Shown here piece after piece: positions 7,200 to 15,561 of a stretch of 26,161 nucleotides of DNA. The position numbers were made by a program, and so were the translations under genes. Where the stretch lies: positions 1 through 26,161 of the forward strand of contig CAZUUU010000031.1 in assembly GCA_964622685.1 (NCBI GenBank), given 5' to 3'. Source of the DNA: Methylibium sp964622685. Lineage in GTDB: Bacteria > Pseudomonadota > Gammaproteobacteria > Burkholderiales > Burkholderiaceae_C. The first letter of the stretch is position 1. The number at the start of each line of letters is the position of its first letter. The notes beneath the pieces are model-generated. The model searched no databases. It was not told where the DNA came from and was given only the letters and a program-made list of their open reading frames with translations.

Positions 7200-8303
7200 A
7201 TGCGGGTGTTCCACGTCACGCCCGAGCAGTTCGTCGAGCTCGGCGACGCGCTGCCCGAGCAGTTGCCCGCCACGGGCTATCTCTGGATCGGCAGCGCACG
7301 GCGCGAGTTCGAGGTCGGCGTGCCGGCGCTGCAGGCGGCGCTGCAGCGCTGGACCGGCGGCCAGCTGGTCGACCTGCACGTCGCCGACCTGGTGAACAAC
7401 CAGCTGCCCTCGCACTACGACTACACCTCCTGGTACGACATCATGGTGTTCCGCCGGCTGGCGGCCAGCGGCAACAGCGGCAGCCTGTTCGTCGACGACC
7501 AGCACGGCACGCTGGCCGGCGCCAAGCGCGCGCTGGAGTCGATCGACACCAGCCCGGTCGGCTTCGCGGTCTTCGACCGGGTGCTGCTGACCGTGCACCC
7601 GACCGACTGCCAGGTCCGCGAGTACTTCGCCCAGCGACTGCAGCAGGCCGGCCAGGGCGGCGAATCGCGCAGCGGCACGACGCGCATGCCGGCCAGCCCC
7701 GCCGACTTGATGCTGCGCATGGTCAACCACATGGTCGACAGCTACCTCGAGCTGCGCCGCCTGCTGACGCGCCACCTGGGCTACCTGCAGCAGGAGCTGT
7801 TCCGCCCGCGCGGCCACTTCAGCGACTGGAACGCGCTGCTCGATGCCCGCAACGCCCTGCACGCGCTCGAGGACACCTGCGAGGACCAGCGCAGCGCCAT
7901 CACCGAATGGATCGACGCGCTCGACGAATGGCCCGACGAGACCGAGCCCGCGGCGCAACGCGAGCGCGAGCTGCTGCGCGTGCGCTCGCGCGACGTGCTC
8001 GAGCACATCGAGCGCGTGCTCGGCCATGTGCGCCGGCTCGAGAGCTCGGCCGAGAGCGCGGTGCAGATGCATTTCTCGGCGCAGAGCAACCGCACCAACG
8101 ACATCATGCGCACCCTGACGGTGATCACGGCCATCTTCATGCCGCTGAACCTGATCACCGGCTTCTTCGGCATGAACTTCGACTTCCTCCCGCTGGTGCA
8201 CACCAGCACCGGGGTCTGGGTCACGATGCTGCTGATGGGCGGCGTGGCGGTCGGCCTCGTCGTGTTCTTCCGCCGCAAGCGCTACCTGGATCGCGGGCGC
8301 TGA
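7200..8303 (+). CDS. CorA-family divalent cation transporter (CorA/ZntB type)
   Basis: A 367-residue membrane transporter for Mg2+, Co2+, Ni2+ or Zn2+. It has a long soluble N-terminal part rich in acidic helices, then two C-terminal membrane helices (about 302-322 and 337-358). The family's pore motif GMN stands at 324-326 in GFFGMNFDF, between the helices, and a basic tail (RRKRYLDRGR) closes the protein. The ATG at 7200-7202 lies 8 bases after hemB, so the two are probably one operon; Mg2+ supply would fit a magnesium-type HemB, but that link is only inference. Whether it moves Mg2+ or Zn2+ cannot be decided from the motif. Its stop faces the GGDEF-EAL gene's stop 14 bases away. Confidence 0.88.
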   Translation: MRVFHVTPEQFVELGDALPEQLPATGYLWIGSARREFEVGVPALQAALQRWTGGQLVDLHVADLVNNQLPSHYDYTSWYDIMVFRRLAASGNSGSLFVDDQHGTLAGAKRALESIDTSPVGFAVFDRVLLTVHPTDCQVREYFAQRLQQAGQGGESRSGTTRMPASPADLMLRMVNHMVDSYLELRRLLTRHLGYLQQELFRPRGHFSDWNALLDARNALHALEDTCEDQRSAITEWIDALDEWPDETEPAAQRERELLRVRSRDVLEHIERVLGHVRRLESSAESAVQMHFSAQSNRTNDIMRTLTVITAIFMPLNLITGFFGMNFDFLPLVHTSTGVWVTMLLMGGVAVGLVVFFRRKRYLDRGR

Positions 8304-8317
8304 CGGCGTGGCCGGGC

Positions 8318-10729
8318 TCAGCCGGCCGTCGTGCGCGCCACCCAGGTCTCGAAGGCGGCCGCCGACAGGGCCGGGCTGATCGCATCGCCCTGCAGCTCGT
8401 CGCACTGCTCGCGCGCCAGGAAGAGTCGCTGCGCCTCGTTCTCGACGCCCTCGGCGATCACGCCGATGCCCAGGTTGCGCGCCATCTGGATGATCGCGCG
8501 CGCGATCGCCACCGAATCGCGCGCCTCGGGCAGGTCGGTGACGAAGGAGCGGTCGATCTTCATCTTGTCGATCGGCAGCGCCTTCAGGTGGCCGAGCGAG
8601 GAATAGCCGGTGCCGAAGTCGTCGACCGACAGCCGGATGCCCAGGGCCTTCAGCTGGGCGAGCTTGTGGTCGACCTCGGGCAGCTCGTCCATCAGCATGC
8701 GCTCGGTCAGCTCGAGCTCCAGCAGCCGGCCGGGCAGCCCGACCTCGTCGAGCACGCGCGCCACCGAGGCGACGAAGTCCGGCGCCTGGAACTGCATCGT
8801 CGACAGGTTGACGGCCACCGGCACCTCGCACAGGCCGGTGTCGTGCCAGCGGCGCGCCGCGCGCGCGGCCTGCCGCAGCACCCAGGCGCCGATCGGCAGC
8901 ATCAGGCGCTGCTGCTCGGCCAGCGGGATGAAGAGGTCGGGCAGCAGCAGGCCGCGTTCCGGGTGCTGCCAGCGCAGCAACGCCTCGGCCCCGACCAGCA
9001 CGCCGTCGCGCGCGCGCACCTGCGGCTGGTAGTGCAGCAGGAACTCGCCGCGTTCCAGCGCCTGCGCGAGCTGACCCTCCATCACCAGCGCGGCGTAGGC
9101 GTTGGTGGCCAGCGACGGGTCGAAGAACTGGTAGGTGGCGCGGCCGCGCGACTTGGCGCGGTACATCGCCGTGTCGGCGTGCTTGATCAGTTCGGCCGGC
9201 GTGTGGCCGTCGCCGGGGAACATCGCGATGCCGATCGACGGCGTGACCGAGATCGGCCGGCCCTCGGCGTGCAGCGGTACCTCGATGGCCGCGAGCAGCT
9301 TGCGCGCCACGTCGGCGACATCGTCGCGCTGCGGGCTGCCGCCGATCAGCACCATGAACTCGTCGCCGCCGAAGCGCGCCACCACGTCGGTGCCGCGCAG
9401 CACGGCGCCGATGCGCTGCGCCACCATCTGCAGCAGCGCATCGCCGGCCAGGTGGCCGAGCGAGTCGTTGACCCGCTTGAAGTGATCGAGGTCGATGAAC
9501 AGCAGCGCCAGCGGCTGGCGGTTCTGGCGCGCCGCCATCATCGACAGCTCGAGCTGGTTCATGAAGGCCAGGCGGTTGGGCAGGCCGGTCAGCGCGTCGT
9601 GATGCGCGAGGTGGTGGATGCGCGCCAGCGCGGCCTGGCGATCGCGGATGTCGCGCACGATGGTCATGCGCAGCCGCTCGTCGCCGCGCATCATCGTGCG
9701 CACGATGAACTCGACCGGGATGCGCTCGCCGCGCTTGTCGACGATCGCGCTCTCGTAGGCGGTCTCCTGGCCCGAGGCGATCACCTCGGCGACCTTGGCC
9801 ACCTGGTCGGGCGCGATGAACTCCAGCGTCTTGCGGCCGAGCATGTCGTCGAGGCTGTAGCCGATCAGCGCGCAGGCCGGCGGGTTGGCGTCGGTGATGA
9901 AACCGTCCTTGTGGAAGACGATGCCCTCGGCGCTGGCCTGCATGAACTTGCCGAGCCGTTCCTCGGACTGGCGCACCGCGCGCTCGGCGAGGCGGTGCCT
10001 GGTGATGTCGGAAATCATCACGAAGCAGGCGATCGCGCGCCCGTCGCCGCCGACATGCGGCAGCAGGTGCACCTCGATCCACTGCGGGCTGCCGTCGGTC
10101 CGCGTCAGCTGCCGCTCGTAGACCACCGCGCGCAGCTCGCCCAGCACGATGTCCACCTGCGGCCGGATCTGCTGCCACGCCGCGTCGCCGATCACCTCCC
10201 AGGTGTGGCGGCCGAGGATGGAATGCTCGTCCCAGCCGAAGGTCTGCGCGTACTCCCGGTTGGCGAAGAGGCAGGTGTTGTCGGCCGCCGCGTAGTAGGC
10301 GATCAAGGCCGGCACGTTGTCGGCCAGCAGGCGGAACTGCTCGGCCTGCGCGCGCGCCGCGAACTCGGCCTGCCGCGTCTGCGACATGTCGTGCAGCACG
10401 CAGCACCAGCGCGCCGAGGCCGTGTCCCACTGGCCGGCGACGTCGACCCAGGCCTCGCGCGCGACGCCGCTGCCATCGTCGGCCCGCAGCAGGCTTACCT
10501 GCAACGCGAAGACCTGCTCGCGCTGCAGCGCGGCCAGCAGCGCGTGGCGCGAGATCTCGGGCAGCAGCAGCTGCCAGCCGACGCCGCGGGCCGCCTCGGC
10601 CGGCAGGCCGGTGAAGCGGCTGAAGGCCCGGTTGACCTGCTGCGCCTGCCCGTCGCGCGTGAGCAGCAGCACGGCGCTGGGCAGCGCGTCCCAGACGGTG
10701 GTCTCCTCGATCTGCGGCAGCGCGGACAT
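8318..10729 (-). CDS. PAS-PAS-PAS-GGDEF-EAL cyclic-di-GMP signalling protein
   Basis: An 803-residue cytoplasmic protein with no obvious membrane segment. Three PAS-type sensory domains lie at about 10-120, 133-245 and 260-365. The diguanylate cyclase domain has an intact GGDEF (454-458) and an inhibitory-site RGTD (445-448) five residues before it. The EAL phosphodiesterase domain has E582-A583-L584, NLS (641-643), ELTER (672-676), DDFGTG (703-708) and IAEGVEN (758-764), so both activities look possible. I start at the ATG at 10727-10729; an in-frame GTG 17 codons upstream lies ahead of a good promoter match at 10762-10790 and is less likely. The signal sensed is unknown. Confidence 0.93.
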   Translation of the reverse strand: MSALPQIEETTVWDALPSAVLLLTRDGQAQQVNRAFSRFTGLPAEAARGVGWQLLLPEISRHALLAALQREQVFALQVSLLRADDGSGVAREAWVDVAGQWDTASARWCCVLHDMSQTRQAEFAARAQAEQFRLLADNVPALIAYYAAADNTCLFANREYAQTFGWDEHSILGRHTWEVIGDAAWQQIRPQVDIVLGELRAVVYERQLTRTDGSPQWIEVHLLPHVGGDGRAIACFVMISDITRHRLAERAVRQSEERLGKFMQASAEGIVFHKDGFITDANPPACALIGYSLDDMLGRKTLEFIAPDQVAKVAEVIASGQETAYESAIVDKRGERIPVEFIVRTMMRGDERLRMTIVRDIRDRQAALARIHHLAHHDALTGLPNRLAFMNQLELSMMAARQNRQPLALLFIDLDHFKRVNDSLGHLAGDALLQMVAQRIGAVLRGTDVVARFGGDEFMVLIGGSPQRDDVADVARKLLAAIEVPLHAEGRPISVTPSIGIAMFPGDGHTPAELIKHADTAMYRAKSRGRATYQFFDPSLATNAYAALVMEGQLAQALERGEFLLHYQPQVRARDGVLVGAEALLRWQHPERGLLLPDLFIPLAEQQRLMLPIGAWVLRQAARAARRWHDTGLCEVPVAVNLSTMQFQAPDFVASVARVLDEVGLPGRLLELELTERMLMDELPEVDHKLAQLKALGIRLSVDDFGTGYSSLGHLKALPIDKMKIDRSFVTDLPEARDSVAIARAIIQMARNLGIGVIAEGVENEAQRLFLAREQCDELQGDAISPALSAAAFETWVARTTAG

Positions 10730-10761
10730 GGGTGGCAGCGGCCCCCTCGTGCCGCCGGACG

Positions 10762-10790
10762 ATGATAGGGGCCGGCCCACCTCAGGTCGA
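10762..10790 (-). promoter_or_regulatory. Putative sigma70 promoter of the GGDEF-EAL gene
   Basis: On the minus strand TCGACC (10785-10790, four of six -35 matches) and TATCAT (10762-10767, five of six -10 matches) are separated by exactly 17 bases. The start would be near 10755, giving a leader of about 26 bases before the ATG at 10729. The -35 overlaps the end of the uracil-DNA glycosylase gene. Confidence 0.42.
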
Positions 10791-11588
10791 GCCGGTGCCG
10801 GCGCGCTCCATCGCTTCGCGGGCCAGGCAGAGATCGTCCCAGCCGCGCGCCTTGTCGGCGGGATTGCGCAGCAGGTAGGCCGGGTGATAGGTCACGACGG
10901 TGGGCACGCCCTGGTAGCGGTGCACGCGCCCGCGCAGCCGGCCGATCGCCTCCTGGCTCTGCAGCAGCGACTGCACCGCGAAGCGCCCCATGGCCAGGAT
11001 CAGCTTCGGCTGCACCAGCGCGACCTGGCGCTGCAGGAAGGGCTCGCACTGGGCCACTTCGTCGGGCTGGGGGTTGCGGTTGCCCGGCGGCCGGCACTTC
11101 AGCACGTTGACGATGAAGACCTGGCGGGCCGGGTCGCCGCCCACCGCCTGCGCGTCGCGCGACAGGCCGAGCGCGCGCAGCATGTTGTCGAGCAGCTGGC
11201 CCGCCTTGCCGACGAAGGGCTCGCCCTGCCGGTCCTCCTGCTCGCCCGGCGCCTCGCCGACGATCATCCAGTGCGCCCGCTCGTGCCCGACGCCGAACAC
11301 CGTGTTCGTGCGCCCGCGGCACAGGCCGCAGGCCGTGCAGCCGGCAACGGCGGCGCGCAGCGCGGGCCAGTCCATGGCCTCGACGCCGGTCGCGAGTCGT
11401 GCGCGCGGTTCGGCCGGCACCGGCTGCAGCGAGGCACGCGCCTCGCCTCCCCCCGTCCCGGAAGGGGGGCCGGGGGGTTGCCCCAGTTCAGACGGAACGG
11501 CAGCGCCCTGCGGGCCGGAAGGGATGGGCGGCCACAGCCGCACACCCATTTCGGCCAGCATGGCGCGCTGCCGCTCATCCCAGCCCAT
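10782..11588 (-). CDS. Uracil-DNA glycosylase, family 4-like, with Fe-S cluster motif
   Basis: Removes uracil from DNA in base-excision repair. The 268-residue protein has the family-4 features: cysteines C84, C87, C165 and C181 suited to a [4Fe-4S] cluster, motif GEAPGEQED (111-119) with the catalytic-loop Glu, NVLKCRPPGNRNP (161-173), and HPAYLLR (235-241). An N-terminal extension of about 70 residues (MGWDERQRAMLAEMG, then a Pro/Gly linker) precedes the domain; similar extensions occur in beta-proteobacterial homologues annotated as phage SPO1 DNA polymerase-related. The ATG at 11586-11588 overlaps rimI by 14 bases and has a strong ribosome-binding site, GGAGG at 11595-11599, inside rimI. 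A GC-rich inverted repeat lies within the linker coding sequence. Confidence 0.9.
   Translation of the reverse strand: MGWDERQRAMLAEMGVRLWPPIPSGPQGAAVPSELGQPPGPPSGTGGGEARASLQPVPAEPRARLATGVEAMDWPALRAAVAGCTACGLCRGRTNTVFGVGHERAHWMIVGEAPGEQEDRQGEPFVGKAGQLLDNMLRALGLSRDAQAVGGDPARQVFIVNVLKCRPPGNRNPQPDEVAQCEPFLQRQVALVQPKLILAMGRFAVQSLLQSQEAIGRLRGRVHRYQGVPTVVTYHPAYLLRNPADKARGWDDLCLAREAMERAGTGST
11449..11477 (-). repeat. GC-rich inverted repeat inside the glycosylase linker
   Basis: On the plus strand a run CCCCCC (11449-11454) is followed by GTCCCGGAA and then two GGGGGG runs (11464-11469 and 11472-11477), so it can fold into a hairpin. It encodes the low-complexity stretch QPPGPPSGTGGG of the glycosylase. 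It resembles dispersed GC-rich palindromes, but no second copy is visible in this window, so its identity as a genomic repeat is unproven. Confidence 0.35.
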
Positions 11589-12069
11589 GCGCCACCTCCG
11601 GGATCTGCAGGCTCATCACCACCGCGTCCTCGCGCTGCCGGCCCTGCGCCGGGTAGTAGCCGCGGCGCAGGCCGACATTGCGGAAGCCGTAGCGTTCGTA
11701 CAGCAGGCGCGCCCGTGCGTTCGAGATCCGCACCTCGAGCCACAGCTGCTGCGCGCGCCGCGCCGCAGCGATCAGGCGCAGCTCGTCGAGCATGTAGCGT
11801 GCGTGGCCCCGGCCCTGGGCCGCGGGCGCGACGCTGAGGTTCAGCAGGTGCAACTCGTCGACGCCGGGCAGGGCGATGAAGTAGCCGACCAGTTGCGGCG
11901 GCGACGTCCACAGCGCCTGCGCCAGGTAACCGGCGCGCAGCGAGTCGATGAAGTTGCCGCGGGTCCAGGGGAACTCGTAGGCGGCGCGCTCGACGGTCAT
12001 CACGGCCTCGAGGTCGGCATCGGACAGCGCCTGCAGGCTGCGCGGTTCGGGCTGCACGACGGCGTTCAT
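11575..12069 (-). CDS. rimI: Ribosomal protein S18 alanine N-acetyltransferase RimI
   Basis: GNAT-fold acetyltransferase of 164 residues. The acetyl-CoA pyrophosphate loop is QGRGHA (85-90), preceded by the LHLLNLSVAP strand (73-82) and followed by LEVR (111-114), NARARLLYERYGF (117-129) and RRGYY (135-139), which together are the RimI pattern; E112 is in the position of the family's catalytic Glu. RimI acetylates the N-terminal Ala of ribosomal protein S18. The ATG at 12067-12069 overlaps the tsaB stop in an ATGA junction, and its own end overlaps the glycosylase start by 14 bases. The tsaB-rimI pair is a common arrangement, so the assignment is strong, although other N-terminal substrates are possible. 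Confidence 0.92.
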   Translation of the reverse strand: MNAVVQPEPRSLQALSDADLEAVMTVERAAYEFPWTRGNFIDSLRAGYLAQALWTSPPQLVGYFIALPGVDELHLLNLSVAPAAQGRGHARYMLDELRLIAAARRAQQLWLEVRISNARARLLYERYGFRNVGLRRGYYPAQGRQREDAVVMSLQIPEVAHGLG

Positions 12070-12782
12070 GCGCGCCGCTCCCCGGCTGCCGCGGCCCGCT
12101 CGGCCGTGGTCTGGGCGACCTTGTCGCGCACGTAGAGCGGCAGGGCCTGGGCCGCGTCGACCGCCTCGCCGCGCGCCCAGGCGGCGCGGGCCAGCGACAG
12201 CAGCGCGCCGGCACGCGGACCCGCATCGGGCCAGCGGGCGCGCCCGCAGGCGGCCCACGCCGTGGCGTGCGCCGACAGCGAGCTGCCGGCGACCTGCGGG
12301 GCGAGGCCATCGGCCATCACGCGCCCTGCCAGCGCCGCCGGGTCGTGCAGCGACGGCGCCTCGAGCGTCCGCCAGCCGTCGGGGCCGTGCCGGTAGCGCG
12401 CCGCGTAGGCCTCGCCCATGCGGGCATCGATGGCCACCCAGAGCTCGTCGCCCGCCCCTTGCGAACGCGCGTCCTCGGCGACCGCCATCAGGCTGTCGAG
12501 CGGCAGCACCGCAAGCCCGGCGCCGAAGGCCAGCCCCTGTGTCACCGCGCAGGCCGCGCGCACGCCGGTGAAGGCGCCCGGTCCGCGCCCGAAGGCGATG
12601 GCGTCCAGATCGCGCAGTGCCAGGCCGGCCTCGGCCAGCAGCGACATCAGCGCCGGCAGCAGGTCGGCCGAGGCCCGCGCACCGCCCGGCAGCGCGCGCT
12701 GCCACGCGCGGTCACCGCGGCAGGCGCCGAGGTGCAGAACCTCGGTGCCCGTGTCGAGCGCCAGCAGGGTCGGCGTGCTCAC
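12066..12782 (-). CDS. tsaB: tRNA threonylcarbamoyladenosine synthesis protein TsaB
   Basis: ASKHA-fold partner of TsaD in making t6A37 on ANN-decoding tRNAs. The 238-residue protein shows LLALDTGTEV at its start and the family block FGRGPGAFTGVR (64-75). The start is taken as GTG at 12780-12782, with GAGAGG about 6 bases upstream; the open frame reaches 12845, but that part overlaps the EamA gene and has no family character. There is a gap of 10 bases after the EamA stop, and the stop overlaps rimI. The window also encodes Sua5/TsaC, so two of the four t6A proteins are present, at separate loci. TsaD and TsaE are not seen here. Confidence 0.92.
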   Translation of the reverse strand: MSTPTLLALDTGTEVLHLGACRGDRAWQRALPGGARASADLLPALMSLLAEAGLALRDLDAIAFGRGPGAFTGVRAACAVTQGLAFGAGLAVLPLDSLMAVAEDARSQGAGDELWVAIDARMGEAYAARYRHGPDGWRTLEAPSLHDPAALAGRVMADGLAPQVAGSSLSAHATAWAACGRARWPDAGPRAGALLSLARAAWARGEAVDAAQALPLYVRDKVAQTTAERAAAAGERRA

Positions 12783-12792
12783 CGGCGGCCTC

Positions 12793-13779
12793 TCATGTCG
12801 CGCCTTCGGGTCGGGGCAGCGCCGCGGCCCGCGGCAGCGCCGCACGCAAGCCGAGCAGCAAGCCGCCGGTCACGCAGGCCAGGCCCAGCAACGTCGTCGG
12901 CGCGAGCGCCTCGCCGAGCAGGGGCACGGCCGCCAGCGCCGCGATCGGCGGCACCAGGGCCGTGATCATCGTGCTGCGCACCGGCCCGAAGGTCGCGACC
13001 ACCTGCGTGTAGGCCATGCCGGCAATGACCATCGCGAACAGGCCCTGGTAGAGCCCCTGGAAGACGATCTCCGGCCACGGTGCGGCGTGCAGCCGGCTCG
13101 GGAACACGCCGCCCAGCACGCCCAGCGCGTACAGCGGCACGGCGGTCACGAGGCAGAAGCTGCCGATCGCCAGCGTCGCCTCGAAGGCCGTCACCCGCCA
13201 GCGCCGGCACAGCACCGTGTACAGGCCCCAGCTCATCGAGCCGCACAGCAGCAGCAGGTCGCCGATCCAGACCGTGCCGCCGTCGAAGGCCTGCAGCAGG
13301 CTGGCACCGCCGACCAGCAGGTCGCCGGCGACGATCAGCGTCAGACCGGCCAGCCGCTGCCGGCCGGAGCGCTCGCCGAGCAGCAGCCAGGCCATCACCG
13401 CCGTCCACAGCGGCAGCGAGCCTGGCAGCAGCACCGCGCCGTGCGCGGCCGGCGCGAAGAAGAAGGCGCTGTAGGCGAAACCGCAGTAGGCGACGCCGGC
13501 ACTGAGCCCCAGGCCGGCCCAGCGCGCCGGCGCCAGTCCGCCACGCCATTGCGGCAGCAGGGGCAGATCGCGGCGGCGCCACCACCAGGCCAGGCCCACC
13601 AGCACCACGCCCGACACGGCGAAGCGCAGGAAAGCGATGTCGAAAGGGCTGAGGGTCCGACTGGCCGACGACCGGGCCACGAGGATGAACGACGACCAGA
13701 TGCACAGCACCACCGCCGCACAGAGCCAGCCGACCCAGGTGGCCCGCGGACCAGGCTCGATGCCGGCTCGGGAGTCCAT
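12793..13779 (-). CDS. EamA/DMT-family transporter
   Basis: A 328-residue inner-membrane protein with ten predicted helices arranged as two EamA repeats (about 18-150 and 165-312). Features include the WSSFILVARSS helix start, the LPLWTAVMAWLLLGE end of the first repeat, and ALVPPIAALAAVPLLGEAL (about 275-293) in the second, the usual paired P...LGE pattern of drug/metabolite transporters. Substrates of this family range from amino acids to metabolites, and none can be assigned. The ATG at 13777-13779 is 52 bp from the divergent dacB start. It is read before tsaB with a gap of 10 bases, so the transporter, tsaB, rimI and the glycosylase may share a transcript. Confidence 0.88.
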   Translation of the reverse strand: MDSRAGIEPGPRATWVGWLCAAVVLCIWSSFILVARSSASRTLSPFDIAFLRFAVSGVVLVGLAWWWRRRDLPLLPQWRGGLAPARWAGLGLSAGVAYCGFAYSAFFFAPAAHGAVLLPGSLPLWTAVMAWLLLGERSGRQRLAGLTLIVAGDLLVGGASLLQAFDGGTVWIGDLLLLCGSMSWGLYTVLCRRWRVTAFEATLAIGSFCLVTAVPLYALGVLGGVFPSRLHAAPWPEIVFQGLYQGLFAMVIAGMAYTQVVATFGPVRSTMITALVPPIAALAAVPLLGEALAPTTLLGLACVTGGLLLGLRAALPRAAALPRPEGAT

Positions 13780-13831
13780 GCCTCAGTGTAGCGGTGCGTC
13801 CCGGCGCATGCGGCCGCTACCATCCCGGTCC

Positions 13832-15301
13832 ATGACGAGACCCTGGGTTCGCTGGCGACGAAGCGCCGCCGCTGCAGTGCTGGGCGCCACCGCCCTCGGG
13901 ATCGCCGCCAACGAGCTGCCGACCTCGGTCCAGGCCGCGATGAAGCGCGCGCAACTGCCGCCCGATGCCCTCGTCGTGCAGGTGGTCGAGGTCGGCACGC
14001 CAGGCGCGGCCGCGCCGAGGCTGTCGCACCGTGCCCAGCAGCCGGTCAACCCGGCCTCGCTGATGAAGCTCTACACCACCGGCGCGGCGCTCGAGTTGCT
14101 CGGGCCGGCCTGGACCTGGGCCACGCCGGTGCTCACCACCGGCGCGACGGTCGACGGCGTGCTGCTCGGCGACCTGGTGATCCAGGGCCGCGGCGATCCG
14201 ACGCTGGTGATCGAGCGCCTGTGGCTGCTGCTGCGCCAGGTGCAGGCGCGCGGGATCCGCGAGGTCCGCGGCGACATCGTCCTGGACGGCAGCGCCTTCC
14301 CGCCGCCGAACGGCGAGCCGGGCGACTTCGACGGCGAGCGCTACCGGCCCTACAACGTGCAACCCGATGCGCTGCTGCTGAACCTCAAGTCGATCACGCT
14401 CACCCTCACGCCCGATGTCGCGCGCGGCGTCGCGCGCGTCGCCAGCGACGTCAGCCTGGCCGGCGTGCAGATCGATACGACCGTGCCGCTAGGCAACGGC
14501 AGCGGCGACTGCGGCGACTGGCGCAGCGCGCTCAAGCCCGACTTCACCGACCCGCTGCGCCTGCGGCTGACCGGCCTGTACGCTGCCGGCTGCGGCGAGA
14601 AGATCTGGCCGATCGCGTATCCCGATCCGCGCGGCTACAACGCACGGCTGGTCGAGGGCGTGTGGCGCGACCTGGGTGGCAAGCTGCTGGGCCGCGTGCG
14701 CGACGGTGCGGTGCCAGCCGGCGCGCAGCCCTTGTTCGAAGCGACGTCGCCGCCGCTCGCCAGCGTCATCCGCGACATCAACAAGTTCAGCAACAACGTG
14801 ATGGCGCAGCAGCTGTTCCTGACACTCGGCCTGACGGTGGCGGTGAACCGACCGGCGTCGGCACCGGCCGGACCGGCCGACGCCGCGCGCGAGGTGGTGC
14901 GCAGCCAGGTGCGCAGTCGCGCCGCCTGCAGCGATGCCGAGTTGTCGGTCGACAACGGTTCGGGGCTGTCGCGCCAGTCGCGCAGCAGCGCGCGCTGCAT
15001 GGCGGCGTGGCTGCAGGCGCTGTGGTCGAGCCCGGTCATGCCCGAGCTGGTCAGTTCGCTGCCGCTGACCGGCATCGACGGCACGGCACGACGGCCCGGG
15101 CGCCTGTGGGGCGCCGCCCTCGGCCGCGCGCACCTGAAGACCGGCTCGCTGCGCGACTCCATGGGGCTGGCCGGCTACGTGCTGGGGCAATCGGGCCGCC
15201 GCTACGCGCTGGTGGCCATCGTCAACCACCCGAACGCCGGTGCAGCCCGACCGGTCCTCGATGCGCTGGTGCAGTGGGCAGCCGAGGACCTGGATCGATG
15301 A
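13832..15301 (+). CDS. dacB: D-alanyl-D-alanine carboxypeptidase/endopeptidase, PBP4 type (peptidase S13)
   Basis: Periplasmic DD-carboxypeptidase/endopeptidase acting on peptidoglycan cross-links. The 489-residue protein starts with a signal peptide (RWRRSAAAAVLGATALGIAA, cleaved near residue 35) and has the three penicillin-binding motifs in order: SLMK (S76-K79), SNN (320-322) and KTG (436-438). The long insert between motifs one and two is characteristic of PBP4. NGSGLSR (375-381) is also family-typical. I start at ATG 13832, just before the Arg-rich signal region; an in-frame ATG eight codons upstream is possible. The stop overlaps the SemiSWEET start as ATGA. With DacA, this is the second DD-carboxypeptidase of the window. 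Confidence 0.93.
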   Translation: MTRPWVRWRRSAAAAVLGATALGIAANELPTSVQAAMKRAQLPPDALVVQVVEVGTPGAAAPRLSHRAQQPVNPASLMKLYTTGAALELLGPAWTWATPVLTTGATVDGVLLGDLVIQGRGDPTLVIERLWLLLRQVQARGIREVRGDIVLDGSAFPPPNGEPGDFDGERYRPYNVQPDALLLNLKSITLTLTPDVARGVARVASDVSLAGVQIDTTVPLGNGSGDCGDWRSALKPDFTDPLRLRLTGLYAAGCGEKIWPIAYPDPRGYNARLVEGVWRDLGGKLLGRVRDGAVPAGAQPLFEATSPPLASVIRDINKFSNNVMAQQLFLTLGLTVAVNRPASAPAGPADAAREVVRSQVRSRAACSDAELSVDNGSGLSRQSRSSARCMAAWLQALWSSPVMPELVSSLPLTGIDGTARRPGRLWGAALGRAHLKTGSLRDSMGLAGYVLGQSGRRYALVAIVNHPNAGAARPVLDALVQWAAEDLDR

Positions 15302-15561
15302 GCCTCGGCTGGGTCGACGCGCTGGGCTACGCCGCGGCCGCGCTCACCACGGCGGCCTTCGTCCCGCAGGCCTGGCTCAGCTGGCGCACGCGCGACCTGT
15401 CGGGCGTCTCGCTCGCCATGTACGGCGTGTTCTCGCTCGGCATCGCGCTGTGGCTGGCCTACGGCTGGGCGCTGCGCGCCTGGCCCATCGTCGTGGCCAA
15501 CGCGATCACGCTGGCGCTGGCGCTCGTGATCCTGGGCCTGAAGATCGCGAGCCGGCGCTAG
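15298..15561 (+). CDS. SemiSWEET-type sugar transporter (single PQ-loop/MtN3 repeat)
   Basis: An 87-residue protein of three membrane helices (about 5-25, 38-58, 62-82). The family's PQ pair is P23-Q24 in AAFVPQAW, followed by SWRTRDLSGVS (28-38), which is typical. W52 and N68, 16 residues apart, match the spacing of the Trp and Asn that line the sugar pocket in characterised SemiSWEETs. These proteins work as dimers to let sugars cross the membrane. The ATG overlaps the dacB TGA (ATGA), so expression is probably coupled to dacB, although no direct functional link is known. The TAG stop lies in a CTAG palindrome that also supplies the stop of the converging lipoprotein gene. Confidence 0.9.
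   Translation: MSLGWVDALGYAAAALTTAAFVPQAWLSWRTRDLSGVSLAMYGVFSLGIALWLAYGWALRAWPIVVANAITLALALVILGLKIASRR

Noticed and set aside
7907..10765. Plus-strand open frame of 952 codons opposite the GGDEF-EAL gene
   Set aside because: Low-complexity Arg/His/Gln/Ala translation antisense to a gene with intact domain motifs; a GC-bias shadow.
10730..10780. GTG at 10778-10780 as the start of the GGDEF-EAL gene
   Set aside because: It lies upstream of the best promoter match and adds a Gly/Pro-rich stretch ahead of the PAS domain; the ATG at 10729 was preferred.
13784..13823. TACACT (minus) and TACCAT (plus) as -10 elements for the EamA gene and dacB
   Set aside because: Only four of six matches each, and they lie too close to the start codons for confidence, so no feature was made of them.
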